DNA from: Caenorhabditis remanei
Lineage: Eukaryota > Nematoda > Chromadorea > Rhabditida > Rhabditidae
DNA length: 64,000 nucleotides
Assembly (NCBI RefSeq): GCF_010183535.1
Contig: NC_071330.1
Location: 2,585,717-2,649,716, forward strand
Direction: 5' to 3'
A program made the position numbers and the translations under genes. This document shows, one piece after another, positions 54,954 through 64,000 of the stretch. How positions within the stretch are numbered: the first letter of the stretch is position 1; each line of letters begins with the position of its first letter. The notes beneath the pieces are model-generated. The model saw only the letters and a list, made by a program, of their open reading frames with translations. It searched no databases and was not told where the DNA came from.

Positions 54954-55882
54954 CTAACTCTTTCTTCCCTTCTTCAACTCGGGTGCTCCTATCACAACTT
55001 CTCTCGTCGCATACACATTTTTCGATTGATTCGTCAATTCACGCACACTTCGCAACATTATTGATGACGGTGGGGTCATCGAGGGAATCTGGAAAGGGAA
55101 GAATATAATTGCGGCTGGGGCGCTGTCGGCGCGTTTTTCACACGATTCACACTGGAAACTGGTGGTCGTCGTGTTTCTAAAACTTTGAAAAATTTGGAGT
55201 CTGGTGCACCGATGGCGCGAAATTTCGAAGATATTTATGAGCTCAAAAAATACAAAAATAAATAGCCTGGCGTTCCATTGACGCGTTTTAGAATGAAAAC
55301 TGGTGCGCTGTTGGCGCGTTTTTTATGTTGATGATCAGCAGTTTTATGCTGCGTCCAAAGTAACTTTTTCGCGGAAAATCCGCGCGGAAAAAGTGTCCAA
55401 AGTAGCCATTTCTTTTCCGCGTTTTCCTCTGCGCCTTTAAGCTAATCGCGGCGAGACCAGCGCATTTTTTAGGAGGGAAAGTTAAATTTTCGAAATTATA
55501 TATTCTTTTTGAATTCCCTCCAAAAAAGTGAGCTGGTCTCACCGCGATTACCTTAAAGGCGCAGAGGAAAACGCGGAAAAGAAATGGCTACTTTGGACAC
55601 TTTTTCCGCGCGGATTTTCCGCGAAAAAGTTACTTTGGACGCAGCATTATGGCTGGCGCGCTCTGAATAGTGAAAACGAGTGGCTGGCGTGCCTTGGGCG
55701 CGTTTTCTTCGAGAAAAACTCAAACGTGAAGATTCTTATCCAAATTTTGAGCTTTTTCAAATAAAACCCGATTTTGATGAAATAATTTCCCGTTTTCAGC
55801 CAAAAAATCAATAAAATCTCACCTTTTTTGACACCGACGAAAGCATGTTGACGTTACGAATCACACCGAAGAGTCGATTCAT
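54954..55882 (-). CDS. Conserved-looking 64-residue microprotein
   Basis: Two exons in phase 0: 55882-55823 (MNRLFGVIRNVNMLSSVSKK) and 55088-54954 (from IPSMTPPSSIMLRSVREL to VVIGAPELKKGRKS and stop). TTTCAG lies 15 nt before the ATG, as for spliced-leader addition; the donor is GTGAGA and the acceptor TTTCCAG. The N terminus is basic and free of acidic residues with hydroxylated residues, like a mitochondrial targeting sequence, but this is inference. It lies 560 bp downstream of, and in the same direction as, the SPOUT gene, so the two could share an operon. Its 734-nt intron contains a perfect palindrome. No family is recognised. Confidence 0.6.
55346..55647. repeat. Perfect palindrome in the microprotein intron
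   Basis: ATGCTGCGTCCAAAGTAACT and its exact complement. Arms of about 120 bp contain TTTTCGCGGAAAATCCGCGC and a GCGCCTTTAAGCTAATCGCG block. Confidence 0.9.
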
Positions 55883-55897
55883 TTTACTCACTTCTGA

Positions 55898-56442
55898 AAT
55901 CTTTCTGGAAAAATTCCTAAAACAGAAAAAAGGAAGGATTTTCGATAGAATCGAGAGGCCAGTGACCATGAAAAAATGTAGAATTTCTGAGATTTTTGGG
56001 ATAACAAGTGCATTTTTTAGAGGAAACAATGGATAATAACTGATAACAAAAGAAGATATAACGAATAAGCATTTAACAAATTGGGTGTGAAAAAATGAAG
56101 AAATTAAAATGGGAAGAATAACAGGAGAGCAAGAGAATACGGAACATATAAGAAAAAAGTGGAAAATGGGGAGAAAACAAAGGAAAAATATAGAATTTCA
56201 GAGGGAAAAAGACTGAAAATCGGTTTTTATGAGTTTCTTTTAATGGAAAATGACAAATTTGTAACTAAAAATGACAAAAAATACTCAAAAAACGGTTTTC
56301 GGTGGTTTTTCAGTCAAAGTTTTTTATTTCTTCTCTATTTAAAATTCGCAAAATTTTCAATTTTCAACCAATTTCCAGCACTTTTCTCCTCAAAAATTCA
56401 ATAAAATCAACTAAAAAAGATGGTCAGCTAATCTCCTTCTTC
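55898..56442. other. Intercistronic gap between the SPOUT gene and the microprotein gene
   Basis: AT-rich, with no feature except likely 3' untranslated sequence; AATAAA on the reverse strand was not found close to the stop. Confidence 0.35.
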
Positions 56443-59400
56443 TCACAACTGATTCAAAGTCTCCAAACGACATTGAACCTGTGCCAACACTGACAAAACA
56501 TTCTCTTCGACTCTCTCACTGCGTGATCCATTTGGCAGTGACGTAGTTCTGATAAGCATATCGAATGCGTCCTCAGCACGACGCCACTCGGCGAGTTCTT
56601 CTGATTCCACAGCGGCGTCCACACCAGCGACACCTCCGAACACGAGCAGGATTTTACTGAAACAATAGGAATGAGAGAGGGAGTTTAAGGGCCAAAATGG
56701 GGTGGTCGGCGTGGTTTTTGGCAAGCTATTAGAATGAAAATCCAGAAATTCAGTGACTGTGTATTAGCTCGACACAGTGCTTACAACTGCGCTCCATCGA
56801 GATTCCCTTGAAAATTGTCTCTTTTTCTGAGAGTCTCTCAATTTCGCACTCAATTTTCTTCGGTTTCGGTAGAGCGCGGTTGTAAGAAGCGTGCCATGCT
56901 AATATGTCAGAATATCTGTATGTCCGCCTGTCATTGAGCTGGCAAATTTTCAGCGCGCCAAAAATGATACTTGCAAAAAACGATGACAATTTTAGTCAGA
57001 TGTTTGCCCCAATGCCCTGATGTCCGAGTGTTGCTGAACTGGAGCACCTTTGACGTTTTTTCCATTTCAGCGATTCGAAATAATGCTATTTCCTGTTCAC
57101 TGCTTTTTTCTCTTTCAAAATATTTCTAAACCGGGTCGGGTAAGCCCAGATGTCCTCAACTGTTTCGAATCTGGCGCGCCTTCAGCGCGTTATGATGCAG
57201 GATTCGAGTTCTCCGGATTACTCAACATCTGAAAAACTTACGGTTTATTCAGAATACAGACGTTCATCTCAGTGGCGAGCTTTCCACGTGGAGACACACC
57301 GGCGACCATGTCGAACTTCTTTCTGAATTAATAAAAGTTTTATGATCATAGAAGCGATTTTTTAAAAACATTTTTTGAACGAATTTTAACCCAAAATCAA
57401 TATAAAATAAGATAGAGCTCGGCAAACCCCTGACAATCTCGGATCAACATTTCCAGGCATTCTGGACTTCATTTAAATGAAAAATTGAGAAATTTCAGAA
57501 TAAAACTTGATAAATTTGTTGAGAAAAGAAGCCAGATCGACGTTTCACACGCTCTGAACCAATTTTTAGTAAGAAATCTTGAATTTTCAGCTGAAAATTG
57601 GCTCAGATAACTACAAATTGAGGTAATCGCCTAAAAACCTCCGTCGACTACTTCATAAACACTTGAGTGGAGTTTCAGACTATAAATTTCAGGAACTGGG
57701 ACTATTTTCAGACGTTCTAACCTCAATTATAGCAGGAAAATATTTGAACTATCAGTCTAAAACTATGTCAGAAACTCAAATCTTGAGAAAAATCGCTGCT
57801 TTTGATGCTAGTTTTCAGATTCTAGGCCTCAAAATCTAGAATCCCAATGACTAACCCTTCCAAAACCTTCTGCAATCCAGTCAACAATCTCACTGAATAT
57901 CCCCAATACTGTCCGGTTTCTCTCGTCACCGCAGCTCCATTCGTTATACTTCCACGATACAATTTGCATTCTGTAACAAGTTATCTTTCTGTCTGTAAGT
58001 AAATCCAGATGTCCTTACGCTCAGTCAAATTCTTAATCTCTACAGTAACCCGAGTATACGGTGGCAGAGAGACAGCATCCGAATCAATCTCGAACTCTTT
58101 ATCCAATCCAATACTACAAATCGGTCCACGTCCCTCTTTCGATCGTTTCTTCAACACGACACCCTCACGGAATCGGAATGTCTTCTCATCATACTTCAGA
58201 TGATGTTGAGCGTCGAGTGGATTCAGAAGACCCGCGTATTTTAGTGGTTTTTGGATTGGAAAGAGATCTTTCCGAAGGTATTGCGGGCATTCGAGATATT
58301 CGAGAATTTTAGCGAGGTAGAAGCATCCTTCGTAGTTGTTTTCAGCTGGGAGCAGGTTTCCTTGCCACGTTCCATTGTAGTAGGCATTGACGGCTCTGGG
58401 AGAGAAACATGGTTAGAAAATGGGCTATGGACCCCTAGTTTTGGGATTATTTCAGGTAGTTTGAAGCTATTCTACGCTATCTTTCAGAATCTCATTACAG
58501 TGGCTTCTGAAATTCAAAATACGATACTAGGTGCAGTTAATCCCAGACTTGCAACGGGCCGGGCCGGGCCGGGCCGGAATGAAAATTTCTAGGGTTTGGA
58601 CAAAAAATTGTAGTGAAAAAAGTTCAAAAATTCAAATCCGGGCCGACCGGGCCGGGCCGGGCCGGAGCTTTCTCGGCCCGGCCCGGCCCGGAATTTTGCA
58701 AGTCTGGTTAATCCTACCAGGGCTTTGCGAAAAATCATTCGGTGGTTTTCGAAAAAAAAAATTCGAAAATTAGTGAAATTTCTGCTGAAATTTTCAAAAA
58801 TTAGTAAAAAAAATAGTTATTTTTCGATTTTTCCAGGTATTCGGAGTCTTTCCTGGTAAAAACTTGTAGTTTTCATACAAATCGAAGATTTTTGCCTCAC
58901 AATTGTCGTCAGAGAAACTCATTTTCAGTCAGTTTTCTCGAATTTTTCGGTTTTTTCGGTCAAAAATTTTCGGAAACGTTTTTTCACACAGCCTTGATCC
59001 TGGCACTGGAACCCCAAAACTGGAAAAGTGTCGCGGAACTTACTCTAACGGAGTTATAAATAGCTCAAAAACGCGCTAAAGGTACACCAGCCTCACAAGG
59101 GAATTGACTTTCGGTATGCGTTCAGAATTTTCTATAAACTTGCACACTGATAGTTTCGAGTCTGCTTTAAACAATGATAATAGTGAAAAAGTGCAAAACT
59201 CCCGAAAAGTTGGACTTTTTTGCTCCGAAAGTTTGCTCATTTTTCATCATAGAAAACACGAGTGACAATTCGGGAGGACTATCGGGTTCGTAAAGGCAAC
59301 TAGCTACCTTCTCAGCCAGCGGTTGGATGGCCTCGTGGCAGTGAGTGGGACTGGTAGGAGGAAGGTCTGGGGATCGACCCTTCTCCCTTTTTTATTTTTT

Positions 59401-60732
59401 TTTGCATTTTGAAAGCTGGCTATAAAATGTCAACTACACCGTTTTCGAACTATTCCATCAAGTTTCCTTCCGTTTCGAACAGTTTTCTACATTTTCTGAA
59501 CATTTGGAAGAAACTTTTTTTCAGAAATTTTTTTGTTCTCGTTGTCTCTCATCTCACCAAGGTCTACCCACTCATTTTGAAAGCTTGTAAACCAAATTTT
59601 TCATCTACTCTCGAGCCAGACATTATTTCAAAATGAAGAAGGCACTGTACGATTATCCGGCATGTCCTCGGAAAAAACAAGATTAATGGAAGAATTGTCA
59701 AAGAGAAGTCTCCATCATGAATAAGACCATGAGAACAAAAAATTTTCTCAAAAAAAGTTTCTTCCAAATGTTCAGAAAATGTAGAAAACTGTGCGAAACG
59801 GAAGGAAACTTGATGGAATAGTTCGAAAACGGTGTAGTTGACATTTTATAGCCAGCTTTCAAAATGCAAAAAAAAATAAAAAAGGGAGAAGGGTCGATCC
59901 CCAGACCTTCCTCCTACCAGTCCCACTCACTGCCACGAGGCCATCCAACCGCTGGCTGAGAAGGACCAACTTTTCGGGAGTTTTGCACTTTTTCACTATT
60001 ATCATTGTTTAAAGCAGACTCGAAACTATCAGTGTGCAAGTTTATAGAAAATTCTGAACGCATACCGAAAGTCAATTCCCTTGTCAGTAAATTATTCAAA
60101 TTTCAGCAGTTTTTGACCGAAAATAGAATTTCTGAGTCAAAACTCCATTTTTAATGTCAAAATCTACGTTTTTCAGCATTTTCCTCCTTAAAAACCTCAA
60201 AACTCACTCATCAGTCATTCGACACGACTCATCATAGATGATAATCTCGTCGACTCGATAAAGTGTGGCGGCGCGAGCGATTTGTCCGGCCATATAAGTG
60301 CGGAGTTCACTGGATTGAGCATTATTCAGGAATTGTCCGGGCACGGCGATGGAAATCGTGAAGGGTGGCGCTGAAAATGGGAATTTAAAATCATTTTTAG
60401 TGAAAAATTTGAAAATCTGTCGAAAATTCTGTTTCTAGTTGAAAAATTGTCAATTTTCGCTGTAAAAATGAAATTACTGTGATCAACTTTCTCGATTTTC
60501 GCTTTCTTAGCTTCCTCCGCCTCTCGAATGACTTTCTCCTCGTTTTTTCGCTTTTTCTCGTCTTTCACTGGAAAAATTTCGATTTTAAACTGAATTTTAT
60601 GTGAAAAATTGAATTTTTAGGTCTAGAAAACCCACTTTTCCGCCAATCCTGTCTTTCTGCATTTGTTGACTTGAACAATTTGTTGCGAATCTCATTTTTC
60701 TCTTTGAACGTTTTTTTCTGGTCCGGGTGCAT
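56443..60732 (-). CDS. SPOUT1: SPOUT-domain RNA methyltransferase, C9orf114/SPOUT1 family, 378 aa
   Basis: Seven exons join without a phase error: 60732-60636, 60567-60478, 60370-60208, 58395-58019, 57970-57856, 57322-57242 and 56656-56443 (1137 nt). The first ATG follows CTTCCAG by three bases, fitting trans-splicing. The N terminus is a Lys/Glu-rich helix (MHPDQKKTFKEKNEIRNKLF). Next comes PPFTISIAVPGQFLNNAQSS and MAGQIARAATLYRVDEIIIY, then an inserted OB-like segment (LECPQYLRKDLFPIQKPLKY, KKRSKEGRGPICSIGLDKEF). The C-terminal half includes QYWGYSVRLL, GVSPRGK, LLVFGGVAGVDAAVE and NGSRSERVEENVLSVLAQVQ, the SPOUT knot region that binds S-adenosylmethionine. Length matches the family (about 376 aa). 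The human protein is also a spindle-associated factor; the RNA target here is not evident. The 1.8-kb third intron carries two foldbacks. Confidence 0.9.
56763..56904. mobile_element. TTA-type MITE in the last SPOUT intron
   Basis: TTAGCTCGACACAGTGCTTA and GAAGCGTGCCATGCTAA ends, with GGTAGAGCGCGGTTGTAAGA inside. This is the clearest complete short copy of the family. Confidence 0.8.
58544..58706. repeat. GGCCCG-rich foldback element, copy 7
   Basis: CAGACTTGCAACGGGCCGGG and CCGGAATTTTGCAAGTCTG ends; in SPOUT intron 3. Confidence 0.8.
59095..60084. repeat. 1-kb palindrome with tRNA-like arms, inside SPOUT intron 3
   Basis: ACAAGGGAATTGACTTTCGG and its complement form the ends. The left arm has an extra insertion of about 90 bp (59215-59305) absent from the right arm. 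The centre (about 59520-59755) is partly unpaired. Confidence 0.85.
59321..59380 (+). tRNA. tRNA-like sequence, left arm (pseudo-tRNA)
   Basis: GGTTGGA precedes an A box TGGCCTCGTGG at 59328; a degenerate B box GGATCGACCC starts at 59371, again 43 nt downstream. The layout parallels the sequence at 47494, including CAGCGGT before and GTAGGAGG between. A mirror copy lies near 59895-59955 on the reverse strand. Confidence 0.4.
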
Positions 60733-60735
60733 TTT

Positions 60736-61086
60736 CTGGAAGATAAATTGATTATTTATAAAGGATTTAATTTATTTTCAAGGTAAAATAAGAAAAAAAT
60801 CAAGAAAAACGATTATATTAGAGCGATTTGAGTTGAGAAAAGGCCGAAAATGAATGAAATAAAATAATTTTTGGGAATAAATGCAAGCGCGCTCCATCGG
60901 ATACCAATAAAAATACGCGCGCGTTTAAATTTAATTTTTTTTCCTTGACATTTTATTTTCGGAAAAAAAACGTGGAATTTTTCGCGAAAACGAAATGAAA
61001 AATCTAAAAAATTCATTTTCGTATAATAATGTCGATATCAAGACGGAATTATGAACATTTTGATTCAATGAAGTCCGAAAATCCAG
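60736..61086. promoter_or_regulatory. Divergent promoter region, SPOUT gene / transporter gene
   Basis: 350 bp separate the two divergent starts. It includes GCGCGCTCC and ACGCGCGCG near 60890-60920. A TTTCAG-like acceptor flanks each start (CTTCCAG and AAATCCAG). Shared promoter activity is inferred from spacing only. Confidence 0.4.
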
Positions 61087-61721
61087 ATGAAAAGACGGAA
61101 AAAGTTGGTTTCGTCTGGAAAACACGGATCAAAATACACAGGAATTCAGACAGAAGATGTGATAGACAGTGAGAGACATTTGAAGAAGTTGGATCCTGAT
61201 AAATTTGTGCAATCTTATGGTAATTATGGAAAATATCAAATTTTGACCTACGTTTTGGTGCAAACTCTCAATTTTTTCTACTCGTCCTCGATTTATGTGA
61301 TGAGTTATGTGCAGTTGGGGTTGGATAAGAAGTGCGTTTTGAATAATGAGGTTAGTCGACTTTGGAATTTCGAGTTTTGGGTGAAAAATCGAGATTTTGA
61401 AAAAACGAGTGGTGCAAACGCGCTCAAATGCTAATTTTTAATAAAAATTAGTTTTTTGGACATCCGGACATTTGGAAATACGAACCGAATGTCCGTAGAT
61501 ACTCGAAACTCTCTATGTACACGAAAAGCGCTATGAAATCGCGCTATATTGACAAACTTCCGAATTTCGGACATACGTACACCCGGACACACCGACAGAC
61601 TATCCCAAAATTTTCAGACCCTCCCAATGAGTCAAACTTGCGAAATTGAAACGGAACCCAAAGGAAAATTCGGAGAACTCAAAGGCGGTTACTGTGGGAT
61701 TGTCAATGAGACCAAGATGCA
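61087..61721 (+). CDS. SLC22-like (MFS) organic ion transporter, first two exons
   Basis: Exons 61087-61350 (88 codons, phase 0) and 61618-61721. The ATG follows AAATCCAG. The N terminus (MKRRKKLVSSGKHGSKYTGI) is cytoplasmic and basic. It is followed by DPDKFVQSYGNYGKYQILTY, VLVQTLNFFYSSSIYVMSYV (first membrane helix) and an extracellular stretch with cysteines (LDKKC, SQTCEIE, GGYCGIV), the typical start of organic cation/carnitine transporters. The second exon ends at GTGAGT, after which 2.3 kb of foldback DNA runs to the window edge, so the remaining helices lie outside. Substrate cannot be told. The gene is divergent from the SPOUT gene. Confidence 0.7.
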
Positions 61722-61996
61722 GTGAGTTTTCGAAAAACGCGCCGAAGGTGTCCCAGAAAGAGTTTTTTTATTCAAAAAATTTGCAAAATTAATGGGTCAA
61801 GTTATCGCCCCGCGAGATTACCCACGGACTTTGGACGAGTAAGAAGTGAATGCTCTCCTCTGTTGTTTATCAATTAGAGCAAATCGAAGCAGCCGACATC
61901 TCACGGGGAAATGCCAAATGGGGCGATGGGAAAAAAAATTATGTGAATTTTATGAAAGTGAAATCACAAAAATTAAATAAAAATCTGCAAAACTAT

Positions 61997-62380
61997 CGGT
62001 CAAGTTGGTGTCAATAGGAGGGTTTCAAATTCTGATAACCCACTGACTCCGGACCGGTGTGAGAAATGAGAGAATGCGGTTCGCTTATATACTAGACCCC
62101 CCGACGAGCGGCCGACAATGTGCTGGCGAAGTTCACTCTCTCTGAGTCTATTCAAGTTATATAATCTCTCATTTCATTCTCTCCTTTCTCTGGGTCTCCT
62201 GTGACCAAAGAAGGAGGCGAGAGTTAGCAAGACGCAGAGAAATTGTGAAATCGCCTGAATGTTGTTGGCTGCTTGGAGGGTGACAGGTATATAAGCAGCC
62301 CGTATGCCGTCTTTTCAATGTCGGTCCGGAGTCAGTGGGTTATCCCATTACGAACTACCCCATTGGCACCAACTTGACCG
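61997..62380. mobile_element. Foldback with CGGTCAAGTTGGTG ends, copy 1
   Basis: CGGTCAAGTTGGTGTCAATA and GGCACCAACTTGACCG ends. The inner part contains CGCTTATATACTAGACCCCC and GACAGGTATATAAGCAGCCC, TATA-like motifs facing each other. It lies in the transporter's intron. Confidence 0.8.
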
Positions 62381-62585
62381 TTGTTTTTGAAAATTTTGGG
62401 AGAAGGAGAAGCGCGTCGAAGGAGCGCCAGACTTAAAACAATGAGGTATTACTGTAGTTTTGATCTGGAAGAGGATTCTGAAAGTTTGTAATGCTGAAAG
62501 TCGAATGAAATCATGTTTCCCTGTGAGGCTCCAATCACCGTCTCTACTCCGTTATTCCTCCATCATTCCCAAAATGCAAAAAGCA

Positions 62586-62901
62586 CCGGTCAAGTTGGTG
62601 TCAATGGGGGACTTCCTCTTCAATGATAACCCATCAACTCCGGACCGCACTGATGAAATGACTGGATGGACGGTGCTTATATACCAGACACCCTCCGAGC
62701 GGTCGACATTTCGTTGGGGAATGTTTCATCACCTCGGTTTGACTCGCGTCTCTCACTGAAACGTTATGAAATTCCTCGCAAGTTGTCGGCTGTTTGGAGG
62801 GTGACAGGTATATAAGCAGCCCGTTTGCAGTCATTTCAATGTCGGTCCGGAGTCAATGGGTTATCCCATTACGAACTACCCCATTGGCACCAACTTGACC
62901 G
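62586..62901. mobile_element. Foldback with CGGTCAAGTTGGTG ends, copy 2
   Basis: Left arm of the nested palindrome. CGGTCAAGTTGGTGTCAATG to CACCAACTTGACCG, with two TATATA-type motifs. Confidence 0.8.
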
Positions 62902-63329
62902 TTGTTTTTGATGAATTTTGGAGGAAGGAGAAGCGCGTCGAAGGAACGCCAGGGCTATGGAATCATTTTCAGATTTTACTCTTCAAGTGCTAAACATTTT
63001 GAGCCGTCCGAGGACTTGTCAAAATATTTGTTGGAGATCCAAACGATGATATTTCGATGATACTATGATCACCCGTCTACTAGTCAATTTGAGGTAAAGA
63101 GCGTTGAGGGGAAGTAGAAACTGAAAGTTATCTGAAGAATAGGCGACGGGGTGATCGGAGTATCGTAATACTGGTTGGCATTGCTGACGCCTGGGATGAG
63201 CAAAAACAAAGACAGATTTTGAAAGCAGTTTCCAGAGAATCGCTTTACACTTTCACAATCTGAAGAAATTCCATAGCCCTGGCGTTCCTTCGACGCCGTT
63301 CTCCTTTCTCCAAAATTTACCAAAAACAA

Positions 63330-63644
63330 CGGTCAAGTTGGTGCCAATGGGGTAGTTCGTAATGGGATAACCCATTGACTCCGGACCGAACCAGAAGTGA
63401 CTGTGAACGGGGTGTTTATATACCAGTCACCCTCCAAGCAGCCGGCAACTTGCGAAGAATTTCATAACGTTTCAGTGAGAGACGCGAGTCAAATAGAGGT
63501 GATGAAACATTCCCCAACGAAATGTCGGTCGCTCGGTGGGTGTCTGGTATATAAGCACCGTCCATCCAGCCATTTCATCAGTGCGGTCCGGAGTTGATGG
63601 GTTATCATTGAAGAAGAAAGCCCCCATTGACACCAACTTGACCG
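63330..63644. mobile_element. Foldback with CGGTCAAGTTGGTG ends, copy 3
   Basis: Right arm of the nested palindrome, the mirror of copy 2 with scattered changes. Confidence 0.8.
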
Positions 63645-63696
63645 GTGCTTTTTGCATTTTTCGACTTGGAATGATGAAGGGATAACGGAATGTCTT

Positions 63697-63894
63697 ACTA
63701 GGGAACGACTCACACATAGTACGGAAAAACACCTCATGGCATATATCGGTGGAAAGCTGATGTTTTCCTGATTCTGAATCTATATTCATTTTTAGCAGTG
63801 TCCATCCCAGTTTTGAGAATTTTAGCTCTAAACTTTGGAAAAATTTTAGTGCTAAAACGGAACTTGCCATCCTATGTGTGAGTCATTCCTTAGT
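63697..63894. mobile_element. Short element related to the tRNA-bearing palindrome ends
   Basis: ACTAGGGAACGACTCACACA and GTGTGAGTCATTCCTTAGT ends; it shares TTCTGAATCTATATTCATTT with the arms of 47269-48471 but lacks the tRNA-like part. Confidence 0.75.
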
Positions 63895-64000
63895 TAGACA
63901 GGAAGACAGTCTGAATATGACATGGAGAAACATGATTTCATTTGTTTCAGACTTTCAGAATTACAAACTTTCAGAATCCTCTTCCAGATCAAAACTACAG

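Larger units (their letters stand above)
51340..57190. repeat. Field of GGCGCGCC/GACGCG short motifs
   Basis: Variants of CTGGCGCGCCTTTGACGCGT recur more than a dozen times (for example near 52540, 52617, 53395, 53446, 53766, 55265, 55300, 55683, 57172). Shorter GGCACGCCAGAC units lie at 51365, 51455 and 51525. The stretch holds no supported gene from 51340 to 54953. Confidence 0.7.
62452..64000. repeat. 1.55-kb nested palindrome reaching the window edge
   Basis: CTGTAGTTTTGATCTGGAAG at 62452 pairs with the last bases of the window. Inside it the foldbacks at 62586-62901 and 63330-63644 are mirror partners, as are AACGCCAGGGCTATGGAAT near 62945 and its complement near 63270. The centre is near 63110. 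The right arm is lengthened by the element at 63697. Confidence 0.85.

Noticed and set aside
1..64000. CRISPR arrays, rRNA or bacterial operons
   Set aside because: No spaced direct-repeat array or rRNA sequence is visible. Introns and repeat content show this is a nematode nuclear genome.

Overview
The window reads as chromosomal DNA of a Caenorhabditis-type nematode, not obviously C. elegans itself. The evidence is short introns (about 45-60 nt) with strong TTTCAG acceptors, small F-box/FBA2 genes, dense foldback MITEs, and conserved genes of nematode type. I could run no searches. All gene models were assembled by hand from splice signals and reading-frame phase.

Layout. (1) 0-2.3 kb: an inverted, broken copy of a virus-like element, with a protein-primed DNA polymerase B fragment and a leader cassette. 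(2) 3.3-4.3 kb: an F-box/FBA2 gene. (3) 4.8-18.9 kb (block A) and 20.1-31.4 kb (block B): an ancient tandem duplication. Each block carries, in the same order, a Pif1-type helicase relic, a PolB relic, a five-segment membrane-protein gene, an unknown basic-tailed gene ('gene 3') and a second membrane-protein gene. Copies have decayed in complementary ways: A keeps the PolB exonuclease half, B keeps the palm half. A young Gag-protease LTR retrotransposon sits inside gene 3 of block A. Between the blocks lies a small Cys-rich membrane-protein gene. (4) 32.6-36.0 kb: a diverged fifth member of the membrane-protein family. (5) 37-41.2 kb: two more F-box/FBA2 genes separated by a LINE fragment. (6) 42.3-61.7 kb: a conserved island with the 5' part of a phosphatidylserine decarboxylase gene, a 64-residue microprotein gene, a complete SPOUT1/C9orf114-type methyltransferase gene and the first exons of an SLC22/MFS transporter. 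From memory, and unchecked, the C. elegans neighbours B0361.5 (psd-1) and B0361.6 (SPOUT) match this island.

The most interesting signal is a cassette of about 250-470 bp repeated seven times. It always lies just upstream of a virus-like gene: Pif1, PolB or gene 3. It shares the core CGGCCGATTGCTGTTCTACC and ends exactly at a 5' splice donor; in four of the five Pif1/PolB copies that donor is preceded by ATGAG. This looks like a shared promoter plus leader exon used by every gene of a PolB+Pif1 mobile element. I see no integrase, capsid, packaging ATPase, Rep or transposase for this element in the window.

The conserved half is packed with foldback elements. They include two large palindromes that carry tRNA-like A-box/B-box pairs in both arms, a GGCCCG-rich foldback family present throughout the window, and a field of GGCGCGCC/GACGCG motifs confined to the right third.
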